Positions 11,721-25,000 of a stretch of DNA of 64,000 nucleotides are shown here, piece by piece (position 1 is the first letter of the stretch; every line of letters begins with the position of its first letter). The notes beneath the pieces were generated by a model that was not told the origin of the DNA, searched no databases, and saw only the letters and a program-made list of their open reading frames with translations. Location of the stretch: NCBI RefSeq assembly GCF_020382885.2, contig NC_058506.1, forward strand, positions 12,874,318-12,938,317. The letters are read 5' to 3'. The position numbers and the translations under genes are program-made. Source of the DNA: Scatophagus argus. Taxonomy: Eukaryota; Chordata; Actinopteri; Scatophagidae.

Positions 11721-13074
11721 GCAGGGTTTTTTTCTCATATGCTTGTGTAAAATCAGACACTCAGCAAATGGAATCGCCCCTGCTGGTCATTAAATTAGTT
11801 TTAAGGCATTTCTCCATTTGCTTCACATTTCAGACCCATATGTTCCATGCACTGTTTATACAGTCTTTGGACTGATCCTCATTTATTTCCAGTATGTCTC
11901 ACCAGGTAACACAAAACCTAATTTATTATTTGTTATTTATTATTATCCCAAACAGATAATTTTATTAGAAAATGTATGAATGGATTAAAGAAAACAAAGG
12001 AAACTCACATTCACATTCACCACTAATGTAACAAACAGATGTGTCCAAATAACTTTGCAAAGTCCATTTATGTACTTTTACAAATGCATCAGCATCTCAG
12101 ATTTCCCGTTCATCAACATTCTACAGTGCAATTCCCCATAAAGTACTTTACATAAACAACTGTAAACAGTATGGCCTTTTGGGCTGTTTATATAAAGACC
12201 CCACTCAGTCATGGAGCCAGTTGCATCACCTACAGTCTATAGAGCAAATACAAAGCCATATCTGTGTTTCTGAAACATGCAGCATATTTGACTGATGACT
12301 CTAAAATGTATTTCAGCTTCAGATATCCACAGAAAAGGAAAAAAAACAACTCAAAGTATGAACAGTATTAGCATTAACTATAAATGCATAACACCACTCA
12401 GTTGTCAGCTTAGCAGCTTTTAATAACATTGACTTTTGGTTTACTATATACACAGTGGAGTCAGTTCAGTCATCTGGGGCAGATCAAAAACTCCTCAAGG
12501 TTTATGATTTCATTCTGTTTCGGCATCATCATCACTGGGCCCCTTATGTGGCCTCTGCACATGTGCTCACAAATGCAAAGCTGCACACAAGTGTGAAGAC
12601 TGCTTATTTTCCCATCAGTAAAGCTCAATCTGTCTTCCATTCTGGACATGGAGAATGTCACCGTAGGACAGGGCATTTATGGTACATGCATACATGCACA
12701 TACATAGTTATGATGATGGGTTTGATGTTTGGGATGATTAATGAGTGAAATCTAGTAAATTCTTATTTCGGATTCTTGTAATCAGGAATGCTCTTCATTT
12801 TTCCAAGAGGCAAGTTGGACAGTAGTTCATCTAGCAGAACTCAAGTTGTTAGCTATGAACTGGTTGTCCTGATCTATTACTTGAGTGAGAGTGCTAAGCA
12901 ACGATGAAAGAATAGTGTGGATATGAGTTGCCACAGGCTATAAGTCAATAACTTGTGTTTAAACCTCATGTTGGCACATCCATTTGACAACTGACTGGGC
13001 AACCATTGGGCAGGCTCAGAACATAATTGGGAAATTACATATCACATCAATCAAAAGACCATTTCAGATTCCTC

Positions 13075-13236
13075 CAGGGATCCCCAGCGATTTGGATCTG
13101 TTCTAAAATGTAATAGGTTCTTTCTTGGCCCATGCTACACCCTTGCGTCAAGTTTCATGAAAATCAGGCAACTAATTTTTAATACAGACACACAAACCGA
13201 CAAACCTTTTTTTCTTTGGCAGAGGTAATTAAGTTA
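13075..13236 (+). repeat. Interspersed repeat, LINE-type 3' fragment
   Basis: Reads GGCCCATGCTACACCCTTG, then AAGTTTCATGAAAATCAGG, then CAGACACACAAACCGACAAA and GGCAGAGGTAATTA. This word order recurs in dispersed repeats of many teleost genomes. Only a fragment is present. Family assignment would need a repeat library. Confidence 0.5.
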
Positions 13237-16200
13237 TGTCAATGACAAAATAACTGCACAAAATACTACCACATTACATGATTTGAGACTTGGTAAATCT
13301 GTAGCGATGGTTTAACACCTTTGTTCAAGAGCTGTAACCATTTATTCATACACATGATTCTGGATGTGGTTGAAATCAAACAACAGTTCTTGACAATTTG
13401 AAAGTTGATCAGACAAATGGCCTTCACAGGGTTGTTATTCTGCACAATAATCTCCGCAGACAATACTGAACTGTGTGACCGGCACTAGCTGGCTAACAAT
13501 GAACATACACAGGAAGAGGAAAGGGCATGTCTGCCGTGCGTCATTCTGCATGAGAACAACTTTTGCTCTTACTGGTAAGACTACCCTTTGTTGAAACACT
13601 TTAATCACTTGACTGTATCCTTTAATGAAAATTCTCAAAGGTCAATTTGAAAGTCGACAGTACTCTGGCTCCCAAACCTGATCAAGCTATAAACTTAACA
13701 TGAGGCACTGCACACAGCAGGAAGCAGCATGGATTGACTGTTGCACATTCAGCTCTGTTTCCCCTGTTGAAGGATGGAGATCTCTGTGATATTGTCCTTA
13801 CATATCTAATAAGCAATACGAAATATTCTAAATATGGGCTTTTGATGAGCTGTTTAAGCTCTCAGAGTTCAATGTAGGCGAGAGGGCAAGCACTGATTGT
13901 ATTTTATTTTCTAGAGAAGACCCATAAACATCCACACAAACCACACAGAAATGCACTCTTTGCATCATAGGAATTGGTACAACACATTAACTGAGCCCAA
14001 GTTTAAATGTTTGTTGTGTATGAGTGTGTTTTTTAGGCACCAGAGGGTCGGGTCTGTTTAGAAGATCTAAATTTAAGTGTTTTGCATGTAACAGGCCTGT
14101 GATTAAGTATGAAGACCTGGTGCAAAAGACAGAGAATAGTTTAGTCACACCCAGTTCAAAGAGCTCTGTAACTTTCTACGGCTTGACGTTTACACAGAGT
14201 CTTTTGTAAATATCCATAAACAGTGAAAAGGTTAAGGCCACAGCATGATGTAAGCATGGAGAAATCAACTCATGACACCACCACAACACACACACTGAAA
14301 CCACCTTTACCCCACACTATGCAGCAAAACCATATTTTTGATTGTAGTGTTAAAAAGTTAAAACAAACAAATGATTTGTTCAAAAATTTCAGTTTATATA
14401 AGCAGTGACCAAGTGAAATGGATCAGTTGGAGATAATTACCGTGTCCAGGTGTCATGCTGGAGCCCATACTGCAAAGTCATCTAACCTGAGAATGAATGC
14501 CAATTGCACTCTTTCCCACTGAAGACAAAAGTCAGATGTTGGATGTGTGTGAATTTTCCGATGTGAAAGGGGAAATCTTTTTAAAATAGGTTTTCACATA
14601 CAACAAGATGGTTATTTTTTTTGTTTATGTGGGCATTTGTATCGTTTCAATCTATGCGCCTAATTTCCTTATTGTATGTGAAGAACCTATAGGCTATCTG
14701 ATATTGTATAGTTCGAAAAGCAGTTTCTAAGTGCAGTTTACATCTAACACCTCATCAGCACAGATTGCAAATACTGGAGATGAATTGTTGTATAATAGTT
14801 TCATACAGAGCCAGTTTGAGTATGCTCTGTACTCGCCCACCTTAAAATCCCACTCAGGATCAGTTTAAACTGTTATTACATCCCCGGGACCCAGACTCAG
14901 ACCTGTTCCTCTCATCCCAGAGTTGTCCATACTGTATATCATAGTCTGGATACCAGTCCACTGCCTTTTAACTTTCCAGCCCCAAGCCTGAGCCAAATAT
15001 GTGTCTCCATCTCAAAGGGAGTCTCAACTCCTTCCTCGAAGTATTATAGCACCCCTGTAATCACAGACAATGTATTCATTCCCAAATTATTTTCCAGACA
15101 CCACCTCCCACACAATGCATACCAATAAAAACAGAAACCGATGCAGGATTTTTATTCCTCTTTTACATGTTTTCTCTTGGGGTTTTTTCTGTATTCAGGC
15201 TATTCAGTTAATCTTACATAACACTGATGTCATGTCTTTTGCATGTCAGACTTCAAGTTAAGCTAATTTGAAGAACAATTTGCTACATCAAGGCATTGAT
15301 CAGTGCTGGTCTGCCTCTCAAATACAATCTCAAATACACAATTGAGACTCAGTCCTCATCTTTTACATTGAGTAAAGAGAGAGAAAACCTCTGCTTCGTC
15401 TCCATCTTTTGCTCCACAGTGACTTTCAGTTACTTTAATATTGTGTGTGTGTGTGTAGACATCAGTGCATTCATTCATGTCAGTGTTTATCTCACACATG
15501 GTCCAATGTGTGACCATTGTTTTGCTGCCAGTCAGTGACACAGAGATGTGCCAAGGAAAAGCAAAGAAAGATCCATTCCACAATCATGTCTATGTCCATT
15601 CACTCATAGCCAATGAAACCGATGCTGCGTCTCACACAGGCGGCTTTAATTTCTTTTTTGTCTTGAGTTTGTTTTTTGAACCCAACCACACAGCTCAGGA
15701 AAAAGAATAAAAACTGGTTACATAAGTGACTCACAACTAAACAGTTATAAACGCACTGTACTGTAGGGCTAAGAGCATCAAGTATGATAATTATGAGATT
15801 TAAGATTCAATATACAGCAGCCTTGTCTTACAAACAACGGAGTGTGCTGAATGACATGTTGGATTTTTTCCTTGACACAGACCAGACTGAGGAACTGCCA
15901 CCTTATCTTATCCACTGTAAGTTCAGCCTCTTACTCAACTTGAAACAACTTGCAACAGCATTGCTAATAAGGGAGCAGAGTTTTTCCTAACCTTGCAGCA
16001 CTATTCTGTTTTTGTTGTCAATAAATGCCAATTAAAATAAATAACCAATCTCTACGTGTAGTTTTACACTCTCACACACACAAAGCTCTGACAGTACCTC
16101 AGAGGCTGTTTTAACCTCTGGCTCTTTCTCAACACTAATTGGTCACTATTTATTGTCTGTCTTTAACAACACTAACATATTTTCCCTTCAGAATGGGAGC

Positions 16201-17514
16201 CAGATTACAGTAGACCAATCCATTGTTCTAATACTCCATCCCCTGTCAGTGTGTGTGAGCTTTTTGAGGTTTCTGGTCATTTATCACGATGGATTACTAA
16301 AGCCACTTTGTGTGGTCAATCAGTCTGGACTTACAGCCAAAAGACTGAAATAAAAAGCACGAACTCCTTCAGATCTGCCGTTTCTGGAATATTATTCTGT
16401 CTGCAGACAGCCACACTCCATTCGAACAGGCATCCCCAGTGACGTCACCGAACAGATGCACACACACACGATAATGCACAACCCTCCTCTTGTTCTGTCC
16501 TATGTGTCTTATCCTCTTACTTGGTTTTTCCAGCATCCCATCTTCTTGACAGTTTTGTTGAGTGGTTTAAAGGTAAGGAATTTAAAATTAATCCCCTTCG
16601 TGTTGGGGTTGCAATAAAAGCCAGAGATATGAGGATGACAGCTCTTGGGGCTTCTTCAGAAGGCTGGTTTGAAATGTCTGACACACGCTGAACATCCAGA
16701 CCTGGCAATCATGGAGAGCAGCGTCAACTTATAACCACACCCGATCCTCAGCAACATCTCCTGTGATAATACTGACAGCAACAAGAGCACATTTCTCAAT
16801 CTCCTTATCCACCCCTTTCTCATGCTTTGCAATTTCCAGGAAATTTGGATAAAAGCACTGCACTTTTAGTAATGACTGACATACAACTGATTGCACATAA
16901 TACCATAGTGATGGACTAGAGGCCATTTTATCAAGTTTTCATGCACATTGGGCCACCATAGAAGAAACTTTATTGTGTTTTATCCTCCACAGGGACATCC
17001 AAGAAAAGTTTGAGTGTTTCTTAACCAATCCACATTTAACCACAATCTAGTTTCTTCATCCAAACCTAAACCAAAGTCCTCTGGCCTAATCCTGACTCAA
17101 ATTCAGTGTTTTCCTTGTGTTCAACCTTACTGGATACATCAGAATAATGTACATACAGTACTACTGCTCTTTAACTCACTACCTTCACCTTTTCATCACT
17201 GCACCATGTAACTGTCAGTATCAGGTGAGGTTCCAGGTGGCTCTGGGCCAATACCCTGCGCACCCCACCTCTGCTGTGATGACAGACACATTCGTATTTC
17301 CAGGACTGTGTTTAGAGAAGCACTGACAGAGTGTGCAAGCTCATTTTTCCTGTGGATGGTTGATGGCTGTGACGCAGCCTGAATCAAAGCAAGCATTGCA
17401 GGCATGCTGCACGTAACAGTTGACCAGTTGTGTTTCTCTAGTTTTTTTTTATTATTATTATTATTTATTTAAATTTCATATTTTCCTACTGTTTTTTAAC
17501 TCACTAGAAAGTCT

Positions 17515-17592
17515 GGTCAGATGCTAAACTGCATTTCGTTGACCAGTACCTGTACATGTGTAATAGCAATAAAGCTGAATCCAATCTAATCT
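17515..17592 (+). mobile_element. LINE-like 3' tail fragment
   Basis: CTGCATTTCGTTGACCAGTA followed by CTGTACATGTGTAATAGCAA and AATAAAGCTGAATCCAATCT ends in a short ATCTA-type tail. This matches the usual 3' end of truncated fish LINE copies. No coding part is left. Confidence 0.45.
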
Positions 17593-18599
17593 ATCTACAA
17601 ACCTGATAATGAAAGGTCATTGAACACGATAACAGATATAGATGTGTGTGCGTTTTTCATGAGTCATCCTGACATATCCCTCATGCAGCTTGTGTAGTAT
17701 TGGTGATTATTCTTTTGAATTGCACCAGCTGTTTTTTAAGCTGTTTTTGCACATATTTTGGCTCATGAATCTGAGACTGTGATTTAGCTCAAAGCTGTCC
17801 ATTCACAGAGACATAAAGTTAAAGTCAAAATAGAAAAATATGAACATCAGTGTAATAAAGTTTGTTTGTTTGTCACTAAAACTCGTTAATTAGGGTCAAG
17901 AGCTCTTTTTTTTTGGTAAAGAAAATCCTAAAGCTAAAACGTATTGGATTATATGCAATATGCATTTCAATCATCTTTGCCTTAGGATTTAATTTGCAGC
18001 ACCACCACAAAATACAGCTAAAAGTACATACATTGAAACAGCTTTTACTTTTAACTTATTAACATTATTGTTCAATATTAAACCACAGAGAGACATCACG
18101 GTGCATTCACTTGGCGGAACTCACATCAGTGTGTATATAGTGTGAATGAAAGATTTGTCGAAATTAAATCTGTTTAGTTTACCTTTTAATAATACTACAT
18201 TAAGCGATGAAGGCATCAATCATCAACATTTTTATGTAAACATATTATACTTGAATTCATTTCACTTATGAGCAGTGTGAATAGTAATTGTGCATCGTGC
18301 TGCATGTAATAAGTAGTTGTAGAGTTTTGTGTTGACAGACAGATTGACAACATGTGATGTTTGGTGTTGAGTCATAGCTTCTATCGGACAGACTACAGGC
18401 TGTTTTTATGTCAGTGCTGGATGCTGCTGTGGAGAAAGTTCCCAGTGTGACAAATAAGGACAGTATACTATAAAAAAACAGACTGAAACATAACATAATA
18501 GTGGATCTTTTTATAAACCTGAGAGCATACTGAAAACATCTGGATAGATATGTATTCATACCAATTTATTTACAAAATATGTCACATGTAAAACTAGTT

Positions 18600-18860
18600 T
18601 TAAAGGTCCAGTGTGTATAATTTAGCATTATGCAATCAGTTTAACACAATCCCCTACAATGGCAGCTAAAAAATCTGAAAAACGTTCTGTGGCGTCTGTG
18701 TTTGGTTTATCTGTTCTGGGCTTTCGTACCAACACGGCAAACTCCACGGAAGAGAACCTCTTCCTTCATTCTAAGTTAACCACAATATAAAATATATACA
18801 TAACAACGTGATTATGAATGTTATATCTTATTTCTCCCCCTAAATCCCACACATTCTACA
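18600..18860 (+). mobile_element. MITE-like element with TTAA target site
   Basis: The left end is TTAAAGGTCCAGTGTGTATA. Internal words TGTTTGGTTTATCTGTTCTG, AACTCCACGGAAGAGAACCT and TTATTTCTCCCCCTAAATCC match a short non-autonomous element common in teleosts that duplicates TTAA on insertion, a piggyBac-like preference (family recalled, not tested). The right terminal repeat near 18845-18860 has decayed. No transposase. Confidence 0.65.
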
Positions 18861-20643
18861 TCACACGCTTCCACCAACCTGAAAGCTTGCACTAAATCTT
18901 TTAAGGCAGCGCTCAAGCTGCGATTATTATATTACACAATTCAGAACAAAACAGAATCATTCAGGCCATACTCTTTTGTTCTCAGCTGGTTAGATATTAC
19001 TGTAATATGTTTCTAAAGAGCTTTCTAAGTTTTATGCGACTGTTTGCCGTGATCAAACGGGGGTCAGCGGTAAAATTACTTTTATTTCCAAAAATGTGAC
19101 TCATGTTAGTGAATGAGACATGCTGAAGTACATTTGAAGTGCAGCCAACAGCGAGAGTGAGCAGTGACAGGAACATTTAACAGCATTTAACCGAATTTAA
19201 TCACTCATTCGATTTGTCAGTGATGCATCAAATGCATCAACTCACACCCATCCTCTGCTTGGAGTAATAATTTGTCTCTTCTTTTTGTTTCTACCAAAAG
19301 TATTTTATTATCTTAATATTTGTTTAACATATGAAACTATTCTTAAAATTGCTTCGACTTCTGAAAAGTTCCTCAATCTTACAATTGGACACATGACATC
19401 CACTATTTCACTTAATAGTCCATTTTCAGCGGTTTCAAGTTTTCACATCTCATCACGCAAGTCGCATGTGGTACCACTTCACAAAATCCTGACAGAATCA
19501 TGTGCATACATACATGCGTTCATCTCAGATGTGAGAAATGCACAGAGAAACTGTCTTCCTTCTGCAGATGGATGTGAAAACAGCTTTCTAGTGTCAGACT
19601 CAGCAGTACAGCTACACAATGAAGGCCAATTATCAGTGAAGTAACGACAGGAAAAACACATTTCACAAAACTTGTGGTTTTAATTGTGGCCGGGGGGGAA
19701 GGATAATAGCTCAAACTGAGCAGCATCCACACATCACATTTCGTAAAAAAGAAAATAAAAACTCCATTGTGGCAGCTTCCTGCTGAAATCCCAAAATACT
19801 TTCTTGAAGATCTTTTGAGCAATCACTTGCTGCCTTCCACATGCCCTTACTTGCTCTCTATGGCAATGACTCCATAGCCTGTTGTTCATTTGATGATTGA
19901 TTCCCATTGGACGCAGTTGTGAATGATTATGTAAGGCAAAGGGGCCGTAGCACACAAGGCCAGCCCAGACCAGCCCAGACCAGCTACTGGGCCAACTCAA
20001 CATCATTACTCAGCTGCTCTGAATGATGAAGGAGAAATGGGACCCAAACGTCTGCACCTGGAAAACAACCAAAGCACGCGGCCAGGTCTGATGTTATATT
20101 CTCAGTTTTCATTGTCACGTATTCAATTTGAAAGCACATTTATTCACAGCACTTAGGTTGGGAAGAATATCCACATAAAAATTGCCTCTGTGGAGAAAGT
20201 GATTGACGACTTTTAAATGAGTCACGTCCTGAACTGTACGCAGTTTGGGTGATACAGTGAAAGGTAATGTTCCTCAGTATAAACACTTAAATCTAGATGC
20301 GGGGCAAAAGACACCAAAATACTGACTCTGATTTAACTGTGGTAACAAATTGCTTTTAAATGAGCCATAAAAGGCAACTTTACAGACTCGGCTCAAGTGA
20401 TTGAGTACAAATGGAATATTGTTCCTAACACATAAACCTAAGCAATGGTATTAAATGTTGCTTTAAATGGTGATTTCACTATATTCACATGGAAAAGCAT
20501 GCAATATTTTCTCATTTACCCCTGCCAATGTCTAGCAATACAGACTATTTCAGTTTATCTGTCAATGTAAAATTTTCTGCTACCGAACTCAAAACAGCAG
20601 AGGTTGGTTGAATTTTGTTTGCAGTGCTTAGAGAACTGAAAAA
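18861..20643. other. Intergenic stretch, no gene seen
   Basis: No supported exon. A 10-bp unit (CCAGCCCAGA-like) is repeated about three times near 19959-19984. Otherwise unremarkable AT-rich sequence. Confidence 0.5.
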
Positions 20644-20768
20644 TTACTTCTGAGACTCAACAATACGCCTCTCCAGGAACTGATCCTGGTTTAGGATGAG
20701 GGTCAGGACCTCACTGGAAACCGTTTTCTTCAGAGCCACTTCGAAGCCTCTGCCGTTGACATGGAGGT
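20644..20768 (-). CDS. Orphan coding-looking terminal exon, unidentified
   Basis: Not recognised. On the minus strand an AG acceptor (ATATCCCCAG) at 20769-20770 is followed by 125 bases: two bases completing a codon, forty sense codons, then TAA. The peptide begins LHVNGRGFEVALKK and ends with FLERRIVESQK. It is hydrophilic, looks helical, and is rich in Val, Leu and Glu. Third positions are mostly G or C (GTC, AAC, GGC, TTC, GTG, CTG, CTC), unlike the AT-rich surroundings, which suggests past or present selection on protein. I could not find earlier exons on this strand up to 37 kb, nor a poly(A) signal. It may be the last exon of an unannotated gene with short scattered exons, or a relic of a lost gene. 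Coding origin is moderately likely; function unknown. Confidence 0.35.
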
Positions 20769-21524
20769 CTGGGGATATAATACATGATATCATTTTATCA
20801 TTCACCTCTTTATTACACGAAATACTGTTATTAATCCACATGGAAAGACAATATCCCATTTTAAAATAATATATTGGTAAAACACAGTTCGTACAGTTCA
20901 TATCTTCATCCTTTTTAACATCTTACAACCTTTAACAAACATTTATGAAGGTATATCATCCCTGTTTCACACCGCCTCTGACCAAGCCCCGAAAATGTCA
21001 GCCCATTTATGAGTTTTACAAGCAAATATGCACATACCCGGAATCATACTCCATCTGTGTCACACCAGGTTTATGTTGCAGGCAGTGACGGCATGAACTT
21101 GACATTTTTGGCCAGTGAGGCTATGTGACAGCAGAGGTAAAGTGCATAAGGGGGGCTTCAAGGTTTATTTACTGTGCAAATAGTGCTTTCTCATTATTAC
21201 AGCGTGTTTTCACTGTTTGAGGTACTGAGTGCTGCACCACACACAAAATAAACAGATGTGAGACACACACACTCTCTTCTGTTTTGGCTTAACTGATCAC
21301 CTTATCGTTTCCTGAATTCTTTTCTTTGTTTTTGTTTGGATCTTTATTGCCCGGAGCTGGAATTTTTTCTCTCTTTTCCTTCAGTGCCCATGGATGTCTT
21401 TTTTTCTTCCTTTATTAAAATGCCAGCGCTTGTACAAAGTTAGCTGAGGTCTTCACATGGTGCAACCAAACTTCTCCAAGCGTGACTTTAAAACAGAGAG
21501 ATGGGCTTGCTGTCATAAACTTAA

Positions 21525-21528
<4 letters not shown>

Positions 21529-21570
<42 letters not shown>
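21529..21570. repeat. (AC)n microsatellite
   Basis: About 21 uninterrupted AC dinucleotides, directly beside an interspersed repeat. Confidence 0.97.
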
Positions 21571-21572
<2 letters not shown>

Positions 21573-21811
21573 TCTTGTTTCCATCACTTCTGGGGACATT
21601 ACATAGACTTGCATTCAATTCCTGGAGGCTTAACCACCACCTAATCATAACAATGAACATTACTTGCCTAATCCTAACCGTGACCTGACCTTAAAACAAG
21701 TTTTCACCCTCATATTTAATGATTTACATTGTGTGGAATTGCATTGTGTCCTCGTAAGTAAGGCGGGTCTTCACAGTGTGACTGTGTAAACAGATTTTTA
21801 TCCCCACAACT
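21571..21811 (+). repeat. Interspersed repeat next to the AC microsatellite
   Basis: Words such as TTCTGGGGACATTACATAGA, CTTGCCTAATCCTAACC, GCGGGTCTTCACAGTGTG and GTAAACAGATTTTTATCCCC form the order seen in a dispersed teleost repeat, often found joined to a CA run. Class not determined. Confidence 0.5.
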
Positions 21812-22053
21812 ACAGGAATATGCATCCACACACACATATATATACACAGACAAAGACACACACTTGGATGGGGAAAGTCCCTAGTGTCTCAGAGATGCTT
21901 GAAACCCACTGATTCCCATTGCTGTCTTTCACTTCTTGCACTTTGTCATTTGAACTCAGTGACACTCCATTAGCATTCCGACTCTGTCTCTCACTCACCA
22001 AACATAAATCCTGAGAATGGGCTGGCTCAGACATGAACGTAACCTGCAGGCGT

Positions 22054-22077
22054 CTGTGTGTGTGTGTGTGTGTGTGT
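22054..22077. repeat. (GT)n microsatellite
   Basis: About a dozen GT dinucleotides in intergenic sequence. Confidence 0.95.
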
Positions 22078-25000
22078 CCATGCCTGTGCTAGGATGCACT
22101 TCTCTTATCAAAGCTGTGTCTTATTATGTGAATGGCAAGCAAAGGCGCTATCAGCAGTATAATCATAGCTCCTTATAATTCATTTTTACACCCCACAAGA
22201 GCAACATCAAGTAACTGCATGGGATGTCTTAACTGACTGCACTGTGCCATGTGCCAAATTGTTTTCAAATTGTAAGGCAATATAATCCAGATGAGAAACA
22301 ATTAAGTGTCACACTGGAAAGAAGCAGGGTGAGGTGCTGAGTGCACATTCCCGAGAAGCACTGACTTCAGCTCATTGTAATCTTGTGAAGCTGCAACAGC
22401 AGAGCTCTGCCGAAAATTAAACACAATACATCAATTTAGACCACATTCGAGCCAGTAATGTTTTTCTTGAGAACTTATCATTATTTTTATGGCTCACATA
22501 AGTTTACAAAAGACAAAGGCGGTGTACACAGATGCAGTGTCAGTAGCACCCTTCAAACTTGCTCTATTTTGTTTTAATCAGTATTTTTTTCTTTTCAGCT
22601 TTATTGTTAAAACATGTATGGCATATTGGAGAAACAGATAAGGAGGTACAAGGTTGGATTAGGAACAGATTAAGATGTCGGATGGAACCGTGTTCAGAGC
22701 ATGGGACAAGGGGAGGCAAACTCTGTGTGTATATAAATGATGCTTGATGTGCAAATGCAAAGTTGATTGACATGAACATGCCACTATATTATCATCGTCA
22801 TCGTGTTGCTGCTGTTTACACCCAGACACAATTTTGAAACATGAACGGAAATTGTTTCCTGGGTGGATATGAGTGTGTCTAAATAAATAACTATATGTAT
22901 TTCTATCTTTTGTTTATTCTTATTTTAACTACCTGTATAAAACTGTGTTCTTTGTGGGTAGCATGAAGGACATTATAAACATCCATTTCATTGTGAAACC
23001 CAGTCTTGTACAAGGACAAAGAAATTATCTTTATCTTTGATCATTTATATCTGAGAATCTTGCTCCCTGTTGAAGTTTAAGGTCAACTGGTCAGTGCAGC
23101 CTTGTCTCAACAATAGTTAAAAAAGAATTTTTTTGTGGCTTTGTGTAACTTTCCTGTGAAACTGTCCTTGGACAAGATATCAGCTCTTTCCAGCATTGTT
23201 CTGGATCTGACTCTGATTTCTGCGGAGGGAGTAGTCAAGAAAAACAAATCTGTCCTTTGGGGAGATTAGTGAAACACCACAAAAACTAAGCTCATGCAAC
23301 AAGCATTGCCAAAGCATCTTGATTCTCTGTTTCAATTAGAAAACGCTTTGCATCATTTTTTCTTCTTGTTCCCATTGGACTTTTGCATCCCTGCTGTCAC
23401 TCTCTTCCTCTCTGTGGCACTGGATCCCGCTGTACAAGGTTATGCAACACAAGGGAGCAATATAAACATATCAGCCCCTGAGAACCAGGCCATGGCGTGG
23501 AAGGCCAACTGAGAGTCTGCTCAGTCCTCTTGATGCTATTACTCAGACTTTTGAAGTTGAGACACAAGTCATTCCTCGTTCACATTGCCTCAATTCATTC
23601 ACATGTTCATTGCTTTTATTCTCTCTTCATCTTCATCTAATCTTCATGAAGGATACATGCTTAAATCGTTACCAACACTGGACCATTTTAAGTGGATTGG
23701 GTATCGTTCAGCTTCTTTGTCTTCTTTGTGCATTTTAAAATACACTCTAACATTCAGTCTGTTGTGCATGGGCAGCTCAGTTTTTAGTACCACAGTCGTA
23801 TCTTCACTCATGTCTCACATGAAAATCACCCCAGTCTCACAGCTGTGAGAAAAGAAAGCACTGATATCTGATCAGTATCAGCTAACACCCACAGGTATCC
23901 AGAGTCTGAGGTTTCTTCCTTGCATTGGTACTGAAAGAGAAAACACCTAAAAATGAGTTTATTTTAGGCTTTGAATTTAAAACCTTATTCTATAAATTTA
24001 CCAGAGGAAGTGTGCAGTATTTCCCTCTAAGACATGATAACGTAAAACAGAACTGGGTAAACAGATTGATTGCTTTCCAGCTCTGAATAAGCCATACAGG
24101 ACCAATTTTTGAGTCAACACGTCTTTATTCTCATCATCTTAGGAGGATGTCAGCGCTTTTACCAATGTATGTTAACAAGAGTGACATCCTGAGGTCATCC
24201 AAACTATATGTGGCCCTCACATGTTACATTGTGGTCATATGTTAAGCTGTCACTACCTCATTTACACTTGAAATCTAAGAGGTCTCACTGTAAGCTTTTT
24301 CCATTCCCCACAAGTAACAACTCCTTCCATTTAGGGTTTCAGGCAGTCAAAGACTCTGGTTGGTGTGTTCAACGTGTGTGTTTGTCAGAAACCGAATGTG
24401 TGAAAAGGCCATGCATGAGAGTCAGAATTTTAACACTTTTCTCTAAGGTGCAGTTCAGTTATTATTCCAACACAGTTATTGTGTTGGAAGGAGTTGGAGA
24501 GTAACCTAGCACTAAAGCCAAGCACATTAAAATCACACACTGGCTGGTTTGGCTTCCTGTCATCACCCAGGGAAATGCAGAGCACGGCCAAGGCTATCAG
24601 AACGTAGGTAACGTAAGTGATAAAAACAATATCAAACCAGAAAACAAAATCAGAGTATCATTGTTTTATAGTTGCCTAAGAATTGGTTTGGTTTTAAGAT
24701 TGTGGTTCTACCATAGGCTGCACTTCTACTTGAACTCTGTGGACATCTCTGTGGTGAAATTTTTGTCTAGCACTGAGTAGGGGTGTTAGGCTTAACTCAA
24801 AGACATGTGGTAGGATGGAAGTTATGGATTTTATAAAGAAAATTTAGCCTCAGATAACATTTGGCCTGCTTCTAATACTTTAAAGTGATTTTCCTTCAAA
24901 ATAAATGTGTCATATTTAGTCCCCAGATCACAGAGCAGTAAATCAGCAGGTTAGCAGTATTCTTGGACAGAACATGAAAGCAACAATCTTATGATGAGGG

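Larger units (their letters stand above)
9221..18599. other. Gene-poor AT-rich intergenic stretch
   Basis: No exon chain could be supported on either strand. Short open frames lack coding-like composition and paired splice sites. Small features: a GTGTGT run (10449-10466), a GAT triplet run (10502-10522), another GTGTGT run (15443-15458) and the interspersed-repeat fragments listed separately. The minus-strand frame at 9966-10277 was considered and is not recognisable. Confidence 0.6.

Noticed and set aside
21482-21688. Poly-Thr/His and poly-Val/Cys frames
   Set aside because: Translation of the AC microsatellite.
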